Shown here: positions 1 through 7,234 of the stretch, piece by piece
Layout: each line of letters begins with the position of its first letter
How positions within the stretch are numbered: position 1 is the first letter of the stretch
Source: Limisoma sp963590405
GTDB lineage: Bacteria > Bacteroidota > Bacteroidia > Bacteroidales > Muribaculaceae
Direction of reading: 5' to 3'
Assembly (NCBI GenBank): GCA_963590405.1
Contig: CAVAPE010000067.1
Location: 1-12,920 of the forward strand
Length of the DNA stretch: 12,920 nucleotides
Translations under genes and position numbers: made by a program
The notes under the pieces: model-generated
Databases searched by the model: none
Told to the model about the DNA's origin: nothing
Seen by the model: the letters and a program-made list of their open reading frames with translations, nothing else

Positions 1-39
1 GGCTGTGGCTGCAATATATAAGAAATTAAAAGTCTTCAT
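1..39 (-). CDS. 5' end of a fourth gene of the fimbrial operon (partial)
   Basis: An ATG on the minus strand at 39-37 opens a frame that runs off the left edge and reads MKTFNFLYIAATA. A lysine followed by a hydrophobic stretch with small residues looks like the start of a signal peptide or lipoprotein signal. It begins 23 bp downstream of the fimbrillin stop, matching the roughly 20-bp spacing of the other genes here, so it is most likely the next gene of the same operon, probably another fimbrial subunit. Only 13 codons are visible, so the product cannot be identified. Confidence 0.6.
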   Translation of the reverse strand, partial: MKTFNFLYIAATA

Positions 40-62
40 ATTCTTTGATTTTTATTCGGTTG

Positions 63-953
63 TTACTTTGCGATATGCTCATTGTCGTCAGTCACCGGGT
101 TCCAAGGCACGATGGTGCCAGAAACCTCTGCGGCGGTTCGGCTCAGTTTCACCGTGGTGTAGTGATATTTGTAGCCGCCTCCAAGGGTAGTAGCCATTGT
201 CCAAACGAAAGGAGCGTCATGACCATTGTTGAGGTCAAACTCCAGCACTCGGCTGTCGGCTTCGGTAGGAAGCAGTATTGCCTCGTATTTCTTGCCAGCC
301 GTGGCGGTGTGCATTGTGATGTCGGCAGTAGTGCCATCATTGGAGAGAGTTCCGTCGGCAAGGTTGTAGGTAGCCGTGGTGTTCTGATCCTTCACCTTGA
401 TGGTCAAATTGGTAAGGTTATCTTGGGAAAGACCGTCGCCAGGCTGGATGTCGAGGATGAGTTTTGAGAACTGGTGGTTGAAGTTCAGCACGACCTGTGG
501 CTTGGACTTGTTGCAGTTCACCGTCTTGGCATACATAAAGTCAATGGCTTCCTGATTTGTTTGGTCGGCCACGTTGAGAGCCACCTTGTAGTCGTTGACA
601 GTGGTCTGCGGATAGTAAGCATAGAAATCCACATTTCCGTCGATAGGGAAGTAGATGGTCTTTCCGCCACTTACGGGGGCGAAAATATTGCCTCCGTTAT
701 TCTGGTAAGCCACGTTGTCAACTCCTTCGCTGATTGTGCTCGTCGACAGAGCCTGGTCGGCTGCAGTCATAAAGATGCCTATTTTGTCACCGTTCGTCCA
801 TGCGTCGTCAACGGCACGAGTGCTTATGTTGATGCCGCCAATAAACTGCACTGCGACTTTGTTGCCTTGATTTGTCGGGGCGGTGTCGTCGTTGCATGCC
901 GCCATTGCGCCAGCCATAAGGGCAAGGACAATGAATTTTGTTGTTTTGTTCAT
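63..953 (-). CDS. Fimbrillin-family lipoprotein
   Basis: Predicted 296-residue exported lipoprotein of the Bacteroidales fimbrillin (Mfa-like) group, subunits or accessory tip proteins of surface fimbriae. Residues 1-20 form a short lipoprotein signal ending in MAAC, making Cys20 the likely lipidated residue. The segment at about 44-62 (STRAVDDAW followed by GDKIGIFM) and the later LNFNHQFSKL are typical of the family. The C-terminus has the family-type IVPW-x-P motif followed by about a dozen residues. It lies 21 bp downstream of the FimB-like gene and ahead of another exported protein, so it is probably co-transcribed from the promoters beyond 3190. Whether it is the main shaft subunit or a minor subunit cannot be told. 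Family is fairly sure; role is inferred. Confidence 0.82.
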   Translation of the reverse strand: MNKTTKFIVLALMAGAMAACNDDTAPTNQGNKVAVQFIGGINISTRAVDDAWTNGDKIGIFMTAADQALSTSTISEGVDNVAYQNNGGNIFAPVSGGKTIYFPIDGNVDFYAYYPQTTVNDYKVALNVADQTNQEAIDFMYAKTVNCNKSKPQVVLNFNHQFSKLILDIQPGDGLSQDNLTNLTIKVKDQNTTATYNLADGTLSNDGTTADITMHTATAGKKYEAILLPTEADSRVLEFDLNNGHDAPFVWTMATTLGGGYKYHYTTVKLSRTAAEVSGTIVPWNPVTDDNEHIAK

Positions 954-974
954 ATCTGTAATTTTTAAGAGTTA

Positions 975-1868
975 TTATTTGATTTCCACTTCATTGTTGA
1001 GGTCTGTCCAGTTGTTGATGGTCGCCTCAAGATTCATCTTCGACTGCATCTCGTTGTAGTTGAAACGCAATTCATATTTGCCGCCAATCTTCATCAGCGG
1101 GGCGGTGATGTCAAACTCCTGCTGCGTGCCTTCTGGGCTCGTTAGGCAGAGATAGATGTGCGAAGCCTCATTGTCTTTGATTGTAGGCATCAAGCGAACC
1201 ACTCCGGATTTTATGGTCGTCTCCGCTGCCGTGAGGGTAGGGAGGGCAGTTTCCACAATCGTGGCGTTGGGGGCACCGTATGCTCCATCGCTGTCCTTCT
1301 GCGTGGCAAACACCAGTTGGCATGCGTCAAGCACCTTGCCGTTCATCTCCGTGCCCTTGGGCGCGTTGTCTATGATGACTGTCAACTCGGGCAGAACGTT
1401 TCTGATGGGAACTGGCACCACATAGTAGCCAGCATTGTCAGCCACCTTTGCGTCGGCGATGCCGAAATAGGCATTGTGGTTAACGTTGGTGTGGCTGGTC
1501 AAGCCGATTTGGATATTATTCCAGTTGGTCAGTGTCCTTGTGGCATCGCTGATGGTGAACGGCTCAGTGAGGTTGACCGCCGACAGGATATGGTAGTTGC
1601 CCACTGGTAGATGGAAACGCTCGCTTGCCAACTCCTTGGCGTTGCCGTATTGCTTCTCCGTGACCAGCGTGCCGTTGTCGGCATTGAATATCCACACCTT
1701 CACGTCGGAGACTTCCGTGCTCTGGTCGGCTTTGTCCTGCCACGTGAGGTAGACCGTCAAGCCACTGTCCTTCTGGTTGTCGTGCACGTCGTGGTCGCAA
1801 CTTGCGATGAGAAATGGGAGGCATAAAAGCACCCATAACCGAATGTCGAATTTCATTATAGTTTTCAT
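975..1868 (-). CDS. FimB/Mfa2-like fimbrial lipoprotein
   Basis: Predicted 297-residue lipoprotein. After a charged start and a hydrophobic stretch (about residues 10-21) comes IASC, making Cys24 the likely lipid anchor. A first beta domain contains DVKVWIFNADNG (about 56-66) and LPVGNYHILSAVN (about 87-99), the pattern seen in FimB/Mfa2-type anchor subunits and related DUF5119-type proteins. The C-terminus ends in a strand with INNWTD, a fimbrillin-like feature. In Porphyromonas fimbriae, proteins of this group anchor the fibre and limit its length; that role is inferred here from position between an OmpA protein and a fimbrillin. A second in-frame ATG four codons downstream (MKFDIR) also leaves a usable signal peptide, so the start is uncertain by 12 bp. 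Gaps of 19 and 21 bp to its neighbours indicate one operon. Confidence 0.65.
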   Translation of the reverse strand: MKTIMKFDIRLWVLLCLPFLIASCDHDVHDNQKDSGLTVYLTWQDKADQSTEVSDVKVWIFNADNGTLVTEKQYGNAKELASERFHLPVGNYHILSAVNLTEPFTISDATRTLTNWNNIQIGLTSHTNVNHNAYFGIADAKVADNAGYYVVPVPIRNVLPELTVIIDNAPKGTEMNGKVLDACQLVFATQKDSDGAYGAPNATIVETALPTLTAAETTIKSGVVRLMPTIKDNEASHIYLCLTSPEGTQQEFDITAPLMKIGGKYELRFNYNEMQSKMNLEATINNWTDLNNEVEIK

Positions 1869-1887
1869 TGTCTTCTTGTTTTATGGG

Positions 1888-3144
1888 TTACTCGTTGCCT
1901 GCTCTCTCTGTGGTTTCCGCTCTGCGGGCTTCTGCAGCCGTTGGAGCGTCATAGTCGCTTCCGTGACCCACGGTCGTGATGCGGCTCTTGTCGATGCCTT
2001 TGCCCACGAGCCATGCCTTGACCGCATCAGCGCGCCGCAGCGAAATCCGCTTGTTCACGCTCTTGCTGCCCTTGGTGTCGCACCATCCGGCTATCGTTAC
2101 CTTCGCATCTGGATTTTCGTTCATCCAGTCGAGGATGGCTTGCAGTTTCTGTGTTTCGCTCTTGCTGATGCGTGTGCTGTTGAAGTTGAAGTAAACCACT
2201 GGCAATTCTGCCTTTACCTGTTCTTCTACCTGCGGGCGGACAATTTCTGTTTCCACCTTGTTTGCTGGCTCTTCCTGAGGTTCTTCCGTTACTACCTCTT
2301 CTTTAGGTGTAGTTTCTTCCAGAGGAACGAATGGAGTGGTAGTCGGTGTTTCCGCTTTGCTCTTTTTCTTCTTCGAGATGCAGAAGCCGAGTCTTACGCC
2401 GCTTTCCCAGACAAAATTGTTCTTGTGCGGATATTCTGGCATTGCATCCATGTGGCTGCCAGTGAGGTTGGTAAGTCCTGAATATATGCCCAATTGAAGC
2501 CACGAAGTAAGTCGGTAGCCCACTTGCAGATCGGCACCATAGCCAAGGAGCCACTTGGTAGAACCTTTAGCCACATCCGCACCGTCGGTGATGGTCGTGA
2601 TGGCGGTTTTTGTGGAAACGGCATAGACGTGCGGCGAAACGGCAAGAGCCCATCGGCTGGAGGCAGTGCGATGGAAGAAGCCGAGGATGTTTACGTTAAG
2701 TCTTGCGCCATATTGTCCCATCTGTATGCGGCTCTTTAGATTGGCGTATTGCCAACTATCTATATCGAGAACGCCTCCGTAATAACTCGCTCCGTCGCTG
2801 CCAAGCCAGTAGTTGCGATCCACGCAACACTGTCGCGATGCAAGGTTCATCACGCCATATTTGCCCGTCAGTTCTGCCGAGAAAATCGGATTGAAGCGAT
2901 AACCCACATGTCCGCCGGCTGTCCAGCCAACTCTCGTCTTGTCGTGGGCGAAACTGGAGAAAGTGGAGAAGCCGAACGGCACTCCGCCCTCGATGCCCAC
3001 ATACCAGCCTCGTGGGTTGCTTGCGGCGGTCTTGTCTTCCGCATGCGTATATAGGAAGGGGAGACAAGCGGCAAGGATTGCTAAAGGCAACCTTTTCTTG
3101 AAGAAATCACAATGAAGGATTGTTTTTCTTAGTGGATTATTCAT
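1888..3144 (-). CDS. OmpA-family outer-membrane protein leading the fimbrial operon
   Basis: Predicted 418-residue protein. Residues 1-35 are a long signal peptide with a probable cut after THA. Residues about 45-256 look like an outer-membrane beta-barrel (alternating aromatic and glycine-rich strands, beginning RGWYVGIEGG). Residues 257-308 form a low-complexity linker rich in Pro, Thr, Glu and Lys. Residues 312 onward are an OmpA peptidoglycan-binding domain with the family's GxxD (Asp356) and, 15 residues later, the Arg before Ala (Arg371), the pair that binds diaminopimelate in OmpA proteins. The usual NRRVE-type ending is not seen; the protein finishes ARRAETTERAGNE. As first gene of the operon it probably links the outer membrane to peptidoglycan and supports the fimbrial lipoproteins encoded next. 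Two promoters lie upstream. Assignment to the OmpA family is strong; the tie to fimbriae is positional. Confidence 0.88.
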   Translation of the reverse strand: MNNPLRKTILHCDFFKKRLPLAILAACLPFLYTHAEDKTAASNPRGWYVGIEGGVPFGFSTFSSFAHDKTRVGWTAGGHVGYRFNPIFSAELTGKYGVMNLASRQCCVDRNYWLGSDGASYYGGVLDIDSWQYANLKSRIQMGQYGARLNVNILGFFHRTASSRWALAVSPHVYAVSTKTAITTITDGADVAKGSTKWLLGYGADLQVGYRLTSWLQLGIYSGLTNLTGSHMDAMPEYPHKNNFVWESGVRLGFCISKKKKSKAETPTTTPFVPLEETTPKEEVVTEEPQEEPANKVETEIVRPQVEEQVKAELPVVYFNFNSTRISKSETQKLQAILDWMNENPDAKVTIAGWCDTKGSKSVNKRISLRRADAVKAWLVGKGIDKSRITTVGHGSDYDAPTAAEARRAETTERAGNE

Positions 3145-3189
3145 AGTTGTGTGTATATTTTATTGTGTGCTGTTTTGTGTTAGGTTTGT

Positions 3190-3221
3190 CAAATATAGAG
3201 GAGCAAAATCATTTTTGCAAC
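3190..3221 (-). promoter_or_regulatory. Proximal promoter (P1) of the fimbrial operon
   Basis: On the minus strand, TATATTTG (3197-3190) matches the Bacteroidetes -7 consensus TAnnTTTG exactly. GTTG (3221-3218) lies 20 bp upstream as a three-of-four match to the -33 TTTG. Transcription would start near 3183, leaving a leader of about 40 nt before the OmpA start codon. Confidence 0.6.
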
Positions 3222-3236
3222 AACAGAGCCCCCTTT

Positions 3237-3315
3237 AACTTACGATTTTGCTGATAGAGCAAGAGATTTTGTCAAAAGTACAAGTCAATTGCTGATAGAG
3301 CAAGAATTGTAAGTT
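3237..3315. repeat. 79-bp symmetric element with two palindromic 17-mers
   Basis: The 17-mer TTGCTGATAGAGCAAGA occurs identically at 3248-3264 and 3289-3305, a 41-bp period (about four helical turns). Each copy contains the dyad TTGCT-gatag-AGCAA. Outside them are inverted arms AACTTACGATT (3237-3247) and AATTGTAAGTT (3305-3315), matching at 10 of 11 positions when inverted. The whole therefore reads as two 26-27-bp inverted arms (3237-3262 and 3289-3315) around a 26-bp core, differing mainly in the asymmetric 5-bp centre of each dyad. The core holds the -7 box of promoter P2. A paired operator for a dimeric regulator is the simplest reading; a small invertible promoter is another. Confidence 0.75.
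3273..3304 (-). promoter_or_regulatory. Distal promoter (P2) of the fimbrial operon, within the symmetric element
   Basis: On the minus strand TACTTTTG (3280-3273) is an exact TAnnTTTG match, with CTTG (3304-3301) 20 bp upstream as a three-of-four -33 element. One dyad repeat overlaps the -33 element; the other lies just past the expected start of transcription (about 3266). This is how sites are placed when a bound protein controls a promoter. Confidence 0.45.
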
Positions 3316-3337
3316 TTAGGACATGGTAAATTTACGC

Positions 3338-3368
3338 ATTGTAGCCCTGCAGAAATTTACTAATTTTG
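3338..3368 (+). promoter_or_regulatory. tcdA promoter, abutting the start codon
   Basis: ATTG (3338-3341), a 19-bp spacer, and TAATTTTG (3361-3368) match the Bacteroidetes consensus. The -7 box ends only 4 bp before the tcdA ATG at 3373, so transcription would begin at or next to the A of ATG, implying a leaderless or nearly leaderless message. Confidence 0.5.
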
Positions 3369-3372
3369 CATT

Positions 3373-4167
3373 ATGATAGAAGACGGAATATTCAAAAGGA
3401 CGGAGTTGCTCGTTGGCGACGGGGTGATGGAAAGGATTGCCGGGACGCGTGTCATTGTTTTCGGAGTTGGCGGCGTTGGCAGTTGGTGTGTGGAGAGCCT
3501 GGTGCGCTCTGGCATCAGAAATATCACGATTGTGGATTCGGACTGCGTGTGTATAACCAACATCAACCGGCAGTTGATGGCCACGACCAAGACCGTTGGC
3601 ATGCCGAAAGTCGACGTGCTGAAACAGCGTCTTCTCGAAATCAATCCGCGCGCCAATATCGATGCACGCCGTGAAATATATTCGGAAGCCACCGTCGACA
3701 CGTTTAACCTTTCGTCGTACGACTATATTATTGATGCCATCGACAGCCTCGACAACAAGGCGTCGCTGATACGCAACGCGTGTCGCAGTGGGGCAAAATT
3801 GTTTTCGTCGATGGGCGCTGCGCTGAAAATGGATCCCACGAAAATCGCCGTTGCTGAGTTCTGGAACGTGAGAGGTTGCCCACTTGCGGCGGCGCTGCGG
3901 AAAAAGTTTAAAAAATCGAAAGTGTTTCCGTCGAAGAAGTTCAAATGCGTCTATAGCGAGGAATTGCTGACTAATGCTGGCACCTGCGGCACTTGCGGCA
4001 CGGCGGAATGCGTGTGCCGAAAAGCGGAGGGCGTCGTTGATGAAAACGATTGGCATGCTGCCAAGGTGCACACCAACGGCACAATGGCTCACATAACCGC
4101 CATTTTCGGATTTACCCTCGCTGGGCTGGTGATGGACGACATCTACCGTAAGTCCGCCGCTCAATAG
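3373..4167 (+). CDS. tcdA: tRNA threonylcarbamoyladenosine dehydratase (TcdA)
   Basis: Predicted 264-residue cytoplasmic E1-like enzyme that uses ATP to convert t6A37 of ANN-decoding tRNAs to the cyclic form ct6A. A ThiF/MoeB-type nucleotide-binding fold starts with GVGGVGSW (31-38). It continues with the acidic strand end IVDSD (53-57), NINRQ (63-67) and DAIDSLDNK (121-129). The TcdA-type signatures follow: a small-residue loop MGAALKMDPTKI (about 147-158), DPLAA-like CPLAAALRKK (169-178), and CVYSEE (192-197). This separates it from MoeB and ThiF, as does the absence of sulphur-relay partners nearby. A cysteine cluster, CGTCGTAECVC (205-215), is notable. The first ATG is used because the conserved RTELLVGD near residue 9 would be lost from later starts. 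It stands alone, divergent from the fimbrial operon. Confidence 0.88.
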   Translation: MIEDGIFKRTELLVGDGVMERIAGTRVIVFGVGGVGSWCVESLVRSGIRNITIVDSDCVCITNINRQLMATTKTVGMPKVDVLKQRLLEINPRANIDARREIYSEATVDTFNLSSYDYIIDAIDSLDNKASLIRNACRSGAKLFSSMGAALKMDPTKIAVAEFWNVRGCPLAAALRKKFKKSKVFPSKKFKCVYSEELLTNAGTCGTCGTAECVCRKAEGVVDENDWHAAKVHTNGTMAHITAIFGFTLAGLVMDDIYRKSAAQ

Positions 4168-4226
4168 GGCGCAGCAACTGCTGTGTGGACATATTCCGTA
4201 TATTCAAATTCGAAGTGCGAAAAACT

Positions 4227-4257
4227 ATTGTTTTGTCGAAAGGTTTGCTTAATTTTG
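4227..4257 (+). promoter_or_regulatory. Promoter of the glucosidase gene
   Basis: ATTG (4227-4230) and TAATTTTG (4250-4257) are 19 bp apart, the Bacteroidetes arrangement. The start would be near 4264, giving a leader of about 35 nt before the ATG at 4298. The intergenic gap from 4168 holds no convincing terminator for tcdA; a short CAGCA/TGCTG stem near its start has no T tract. Confidence 0.5.
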
Positions 4258-4297
4258 TCGTGTCTGGATTTTTCAGATAATATAAGGAATAAAAAGA

Positions 4298-6589
4298 ATG
4301 TCCACTATGAAAAATAAAATCTTATTGCTTATGGCGTGTTTCTGCGGCAGTATCACCGCTTGCCTTGGCGGCGTGAAGGTCGATGATTTGGCTGTGCGCG
4401 TTGATGGGCAGCGTGAATTTTCATTCAGCGACAAGCGTGCGGGATTTATCTACGGCATGACGGGTGTGAACGACTGGAACGACGGCAATGCTGGATGGAA
4501 CATCGAAGCGCGCCGCGTGTTTGCCGACTATGCTATTGCTGTCGACGGCAAATGGCTTGACCGCTCCGCTACGGCTGCCATGGTTTATCCCGACAGGTTG
4601 GAGCGCGACTATGGCAACGCACGGGAAACACTCAGCCTGGTGGACGACAAAAAAGTAATCGTGCTCGCGGTTGATGCTTCGGCGGCAAAGACCATCAGTG
4701 TGCGTCTCGACGGCGACTGGTTGCCGTCCTTGCAAACGGACGGCGGAAAGGCTACGGTGGCACTCACTTCGCATCAGGGCAAAAGTCTTTGCGTGGTGGG
4801 GCTTGACGGTTCTGCTGTAACAGCCGATGACCATACTGTAACTGCAAATGCTTCGGCTGGAGGGTTTGTCATTGCCTTTGGCGCGACAGCCGATGTTGAT
4901 GCCTTGGCTAAAGATGCGGTTGCCAACCATTCGCTTTGGGCGGCACAGCGCAAAGCACGCATCCAGACGCTGCTCGACAAATCTCCTCTCGTTTCGAACT
5001 CTGCCAACCTCGACAAGGCGTTGGCGTGGCTCACGATAACCGCCGACGAACTCGTCACGTGGCAGCATGGAGGGTGGGGCATCTATGCTGGCTTTCCATG
5101 GTTCACCGACTTCTGGGGGCGCGACATGTTTATAGCGATGCCTGGCACGGTGCTTTGCAGCGGCAATTTCGATGTGGCAAAAAATATCCTCCTCTCGTTT
5201 GCAAAATATCAGGACCTTGACAAGAAGTCGCCTACCTATGGGCGTGTGCCTAACAGGCTTAACCTTGAAGGCATACTCTACAACACCACCGACGGCACGC
5301 CGCGGTTTGTGATGCAGGTGCTTGACTATCTGAACTATACTGGCGATAAATCGTTTGTCAAGTCAATCTACAAAAATGTGAAAATCGCCACTGATGCGTC
5401 GATCGACCTCTATTGCGACGACAACGGCTATCTCACCCATGCAGATGCCGACACGTGGATGGATGCAAAGCGGCAAAGCAAATATCCCTGTTCGCCTCGC
5501 GGCAATAGGGCAATCGATATTCAGGCTCTGTGGCACGAACAACTCCTTGCGTCGATAAAATTGGCTGAAGCAACAGGTGACAAGGCGGACGCAAAGCGCT
5601 GGCAGGCAGTGGCTGATAAGTTGAAGGTGAATTTCAACCGCGATTTTGTGGTTGGCGGTCGTTTGGTGGACCATCTCAACGCCGACGGCACCGCCGATGC
5701 CCAACTGCGCCCGAACACGATGTTTGCCTATTCCCTTTTGGCGGACAGCGCACTTATGCGCTCCGACATCAAGACGATATGGAGCCGACTTACCTATCCG
5801 TGGGGCGTGTCGTCGCTCGACCAGATGGACGACCAGTTCCACCCGTGGCACGAACAGTGGCACCGCTACCACAAGGACGATGCATACCACAACGGCACGG
5901 TGTGGCTGTGGCTCAACGGTACGGCAATGCAGCGCATGATTGAGTTCGGGCAGGTGGACACTGCTTTCCGCCTGTTTGAGAATATGGATCGCCAAGCACT
6001 CGACGAGGGCGCTGTCGGCAGCCTTTCGGAATGCGCCGATGCTTGGTGTCGCCCAGGGCAGACGTGGGCACGCCGCTCGGGCACGTTCCTCCAGTCGTGG
6101 AGCAACTCCGAACAGTTGAGGGTGTGGAGCCAATATTTCCTCGGCGTGCGCCCGAATCTGCTCGACGGCAAGATTGTAGTCGCTCCGCGGTTGCCGAAGG
6201 CATTGACGCACGTGGATACCTATATTAATATCGGCGACGGAAAGTTGCACTACGAGTATGATCGCAACGGCGACAGCCACACTCTGCGACTTACGTGGTC
6301 GGGAAAGACAAGCGTGGCGTTGAACCTCGACATGGAGGGCTATGCTGATTTCGTGCAGCAGATAAAATCGGGCGCGCAGGTTTCGCTTGCGTGGGACGGA
6401 AAGGCGCTGACGGTTGATGCCGCTGGCAAAACGGCTAATTTTGCTCCCGACGCTGCCAAGGTAAAGGCGGCTGCCGACAACAATAAGTATTTTGAAGGCA
6501 TTGATTTTGCGCAGCCTTGCTATCGCGAGAATCTCAAGTCGATGTCGCGCTATTTCAATCCGCCGTTGGACTATTTCAGTGTGGAATAG
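4298..6589 (+). CDS. Exported glycogen-debranching-type alpha-glucosidase (GH133-like, amylo-alpha-1,6-glucosidase)
   Basis: Predicted 763-residue secreted glycoside hydrolase. Residues 1-22 resemble a lipoprotein signal (ITAC, Cys22). Residues about 30-215 are a beta-rich N-terminal domain. Residues about 235-630 are an (alpha/alpha)6 catalytic domain like the glucosidase half of glycogen-debranching enzyme, with WGIYAGFPWFTDFWGRD (260-276), GRVPN (315-319), TWMDAK (386-391, the acidic region expected to hold the general acid) and GSLSE (574-578, expected general base). A small C-terminal beta domain follows. Family members cut alpha-1,6 branch points or related alpha-glucosidic links. The export signal suggests action on outside starch- or glycogen-like oligosaccharides rather than cytoplasmic glycogen, though no SusC/D genes are visible. 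An in-frame ATG three codons downstream (4307) gives a more typical signal peptide and may be the true start. The substrate is inferred. Confidence 0.8.
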   Translation: MSTMKNKILLLMACFCGSITACLGGVKVDDLAVRVDGQREFSFSDKRAGFIYGMTGVNDWNDGNAGWNIEARRVFADYAIAVDGKWLDRSATAAMVYPDRLERDYGNARETLSLVDDKKVIVLAVDASAAKTISVRLDGDWLPSLQTDGGKATVALTSHQGKSLCVVGLDGSAVTADDHTVTANASAGGFVIAFGATADVDALAKDAVANHSLWAAQRKARIQTLLDKSPLVSNSANLDKALAWLTITADELVTWQHGGWGIYAGFPWFTDFWGRDMFIAMPGTVLCSGNFDVAKNILLSFAKYQDLDKKSPTYGRVPNRLNLEGILYNTTDGTPRFVMQVLDYLNYTGDKSFVKSIYKNVKIATDASIDLYCDDNGYLTHADADTWMDAKRQSKYPCSPRGNRAIDIQALWHEQLLASIKLAEATGDKADAKRWQAVADKLKVNFNRDFVVGGRLVDHLNADGTADAQLRPNTMFAYSLLADSALMRSDIKTIWSRLTYPWGVSSLDQMDDQFHPWHEQWHRYHKDDAYHNGTVWLWLNGTAMQRMIEFGQVDTAFRLFENMDRQALDEGAVGSLSECADAWCRPGQTWARRSGTFLQSWSNSEQLRVWSQYFLGVRPNLLDGKIVVAPRLPKALTHVDTYINIGDGKLHYEYDRNGDSHTLRLTWSGKTSVALNLDMEGYADFVQQIKSGAQVSLAWDGKALTVDAAGKTANFAPDAAKVKAAADNNKYFEGIDFAQPCYRENLKSMSRYFNPPLDYFSVE

Positions 6590-6629
6590 CGGATTGTGTT
6601 AAGTAAAGAAATTATCAAAAATCGGAATT

Positions 6630-7229
6630 ATGAAAAATAAATTTTCAGTGGCTCTCAATTTGTTCGCCTTGGCGATTGGTGTACTATTCATCGTATTGTG
6701 GGCAAATGGGATGGGCGTGTTCAACCTCGTGTCGATGGTTGTAGGCATCCTGATTATCGTGTTCAGCAGTTGGCTCACGGTGGCTATGATTGCTAAGTTT
6801 AAGGAAGGCACAATTCAGCGCGGTGGGCTTATCGGCGGCGCAATACCTTTGGCGTGCAGCCTCGTGCTTGGAATAGCAATGGTTGCAGCAAGCGACGTGT
6901 TCGTGAATATATTCTCCTATCTTTTTGCCACGTTGCTGATTATCGGTGCGGTTTACAAGTTCTGGGAAATCCTCTCAGTGAAGAAAACCATTGCCTATCC
7001 GTTTTGGGTGTTTATCATGCCAGCGGTGCTTATGGCGTGCGGCATCGTCCTGTTTGCCGTGGGCATAAAGATTGTGCAGCAATGGCTTGCGTTGATTGTT
7101 GGCATCGCTTTTGTAGTGTTTGCGTTGCACTCGCTGGTGGAATATGCGCTCTACCGACACATAAAGTCAGCATCCGCAAAGCGCGACGCTACGGATGTGA
7201 AGTTTGAAGAAATTCCCGATAAAGAGTAA
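6630..7229 (+). CDS. DUF308-like (HdeD-type) six-helix membrane protein
   Basis: Predicted 199-residue inner-membrane protein with about six transmembrane helices (near 6-24, 30-55, 66-86, 90-110, 122-145 and 151-172), arranged as short paired hairpins, as in DUF308/HdeD-like proteins. The C-terminal tail (173-199) is charged and should be cytoplasmic. E. coli HdeD helps in acid resistance, but most DUF308 proteins have no known function, and none is claimed here. It begins 40 bp after the glucosidase stop with no clear promoter between them, so read-through is likely. There is no terminator before the convergent gene 5 bp beyond its stop. The family call rests on topology and length more than on a diagnostic motif. 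Confidence 0.6.
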   Translation: MKNKFSVALNLFALAIGVLFIVLWANGMGVFNLVSMVVGILIIVFSSWLTVAMIAKFKEGTIQRGGLIGGAIPLACSLVLGIAMVAASDVFVNIFSYLFATLLIIGAVYKFWEILSVKKTIAYPFWVFIMPAVLMACGIVLFAVGIKIVQQWLALIVGIAFVVFALHSLVEYALYRHIKSASAKRDATDVKFEEIPDKE

Positions 7230-7234
7230 GCCAC

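Noticed and set aside
3316..4164. Long minus-strand ORF opposite tcdA
   Set aside because: Antisense shadow of a clear TcdA gene; no recognisable domain in the translation.
3373..4167. MoeB, ThiF or HesA assignment for the E1-like protein
   Set aside because: The C-terminal half carries TcdA-type motifs and no molybdenum-cofactor or thiamine genes are adjacent.
4168..4226. Terminator after tcdA
   Set aside because: The only hairpin (CAGCA/TGCTG) has a five-base stem, a two-base loop and no T tract.
5363..6280. 305-codon minus-strand ORF opposite the glucosidase
   Set aside because: Antisense shadow of a conserved catalytic domain; the translation has no family features.
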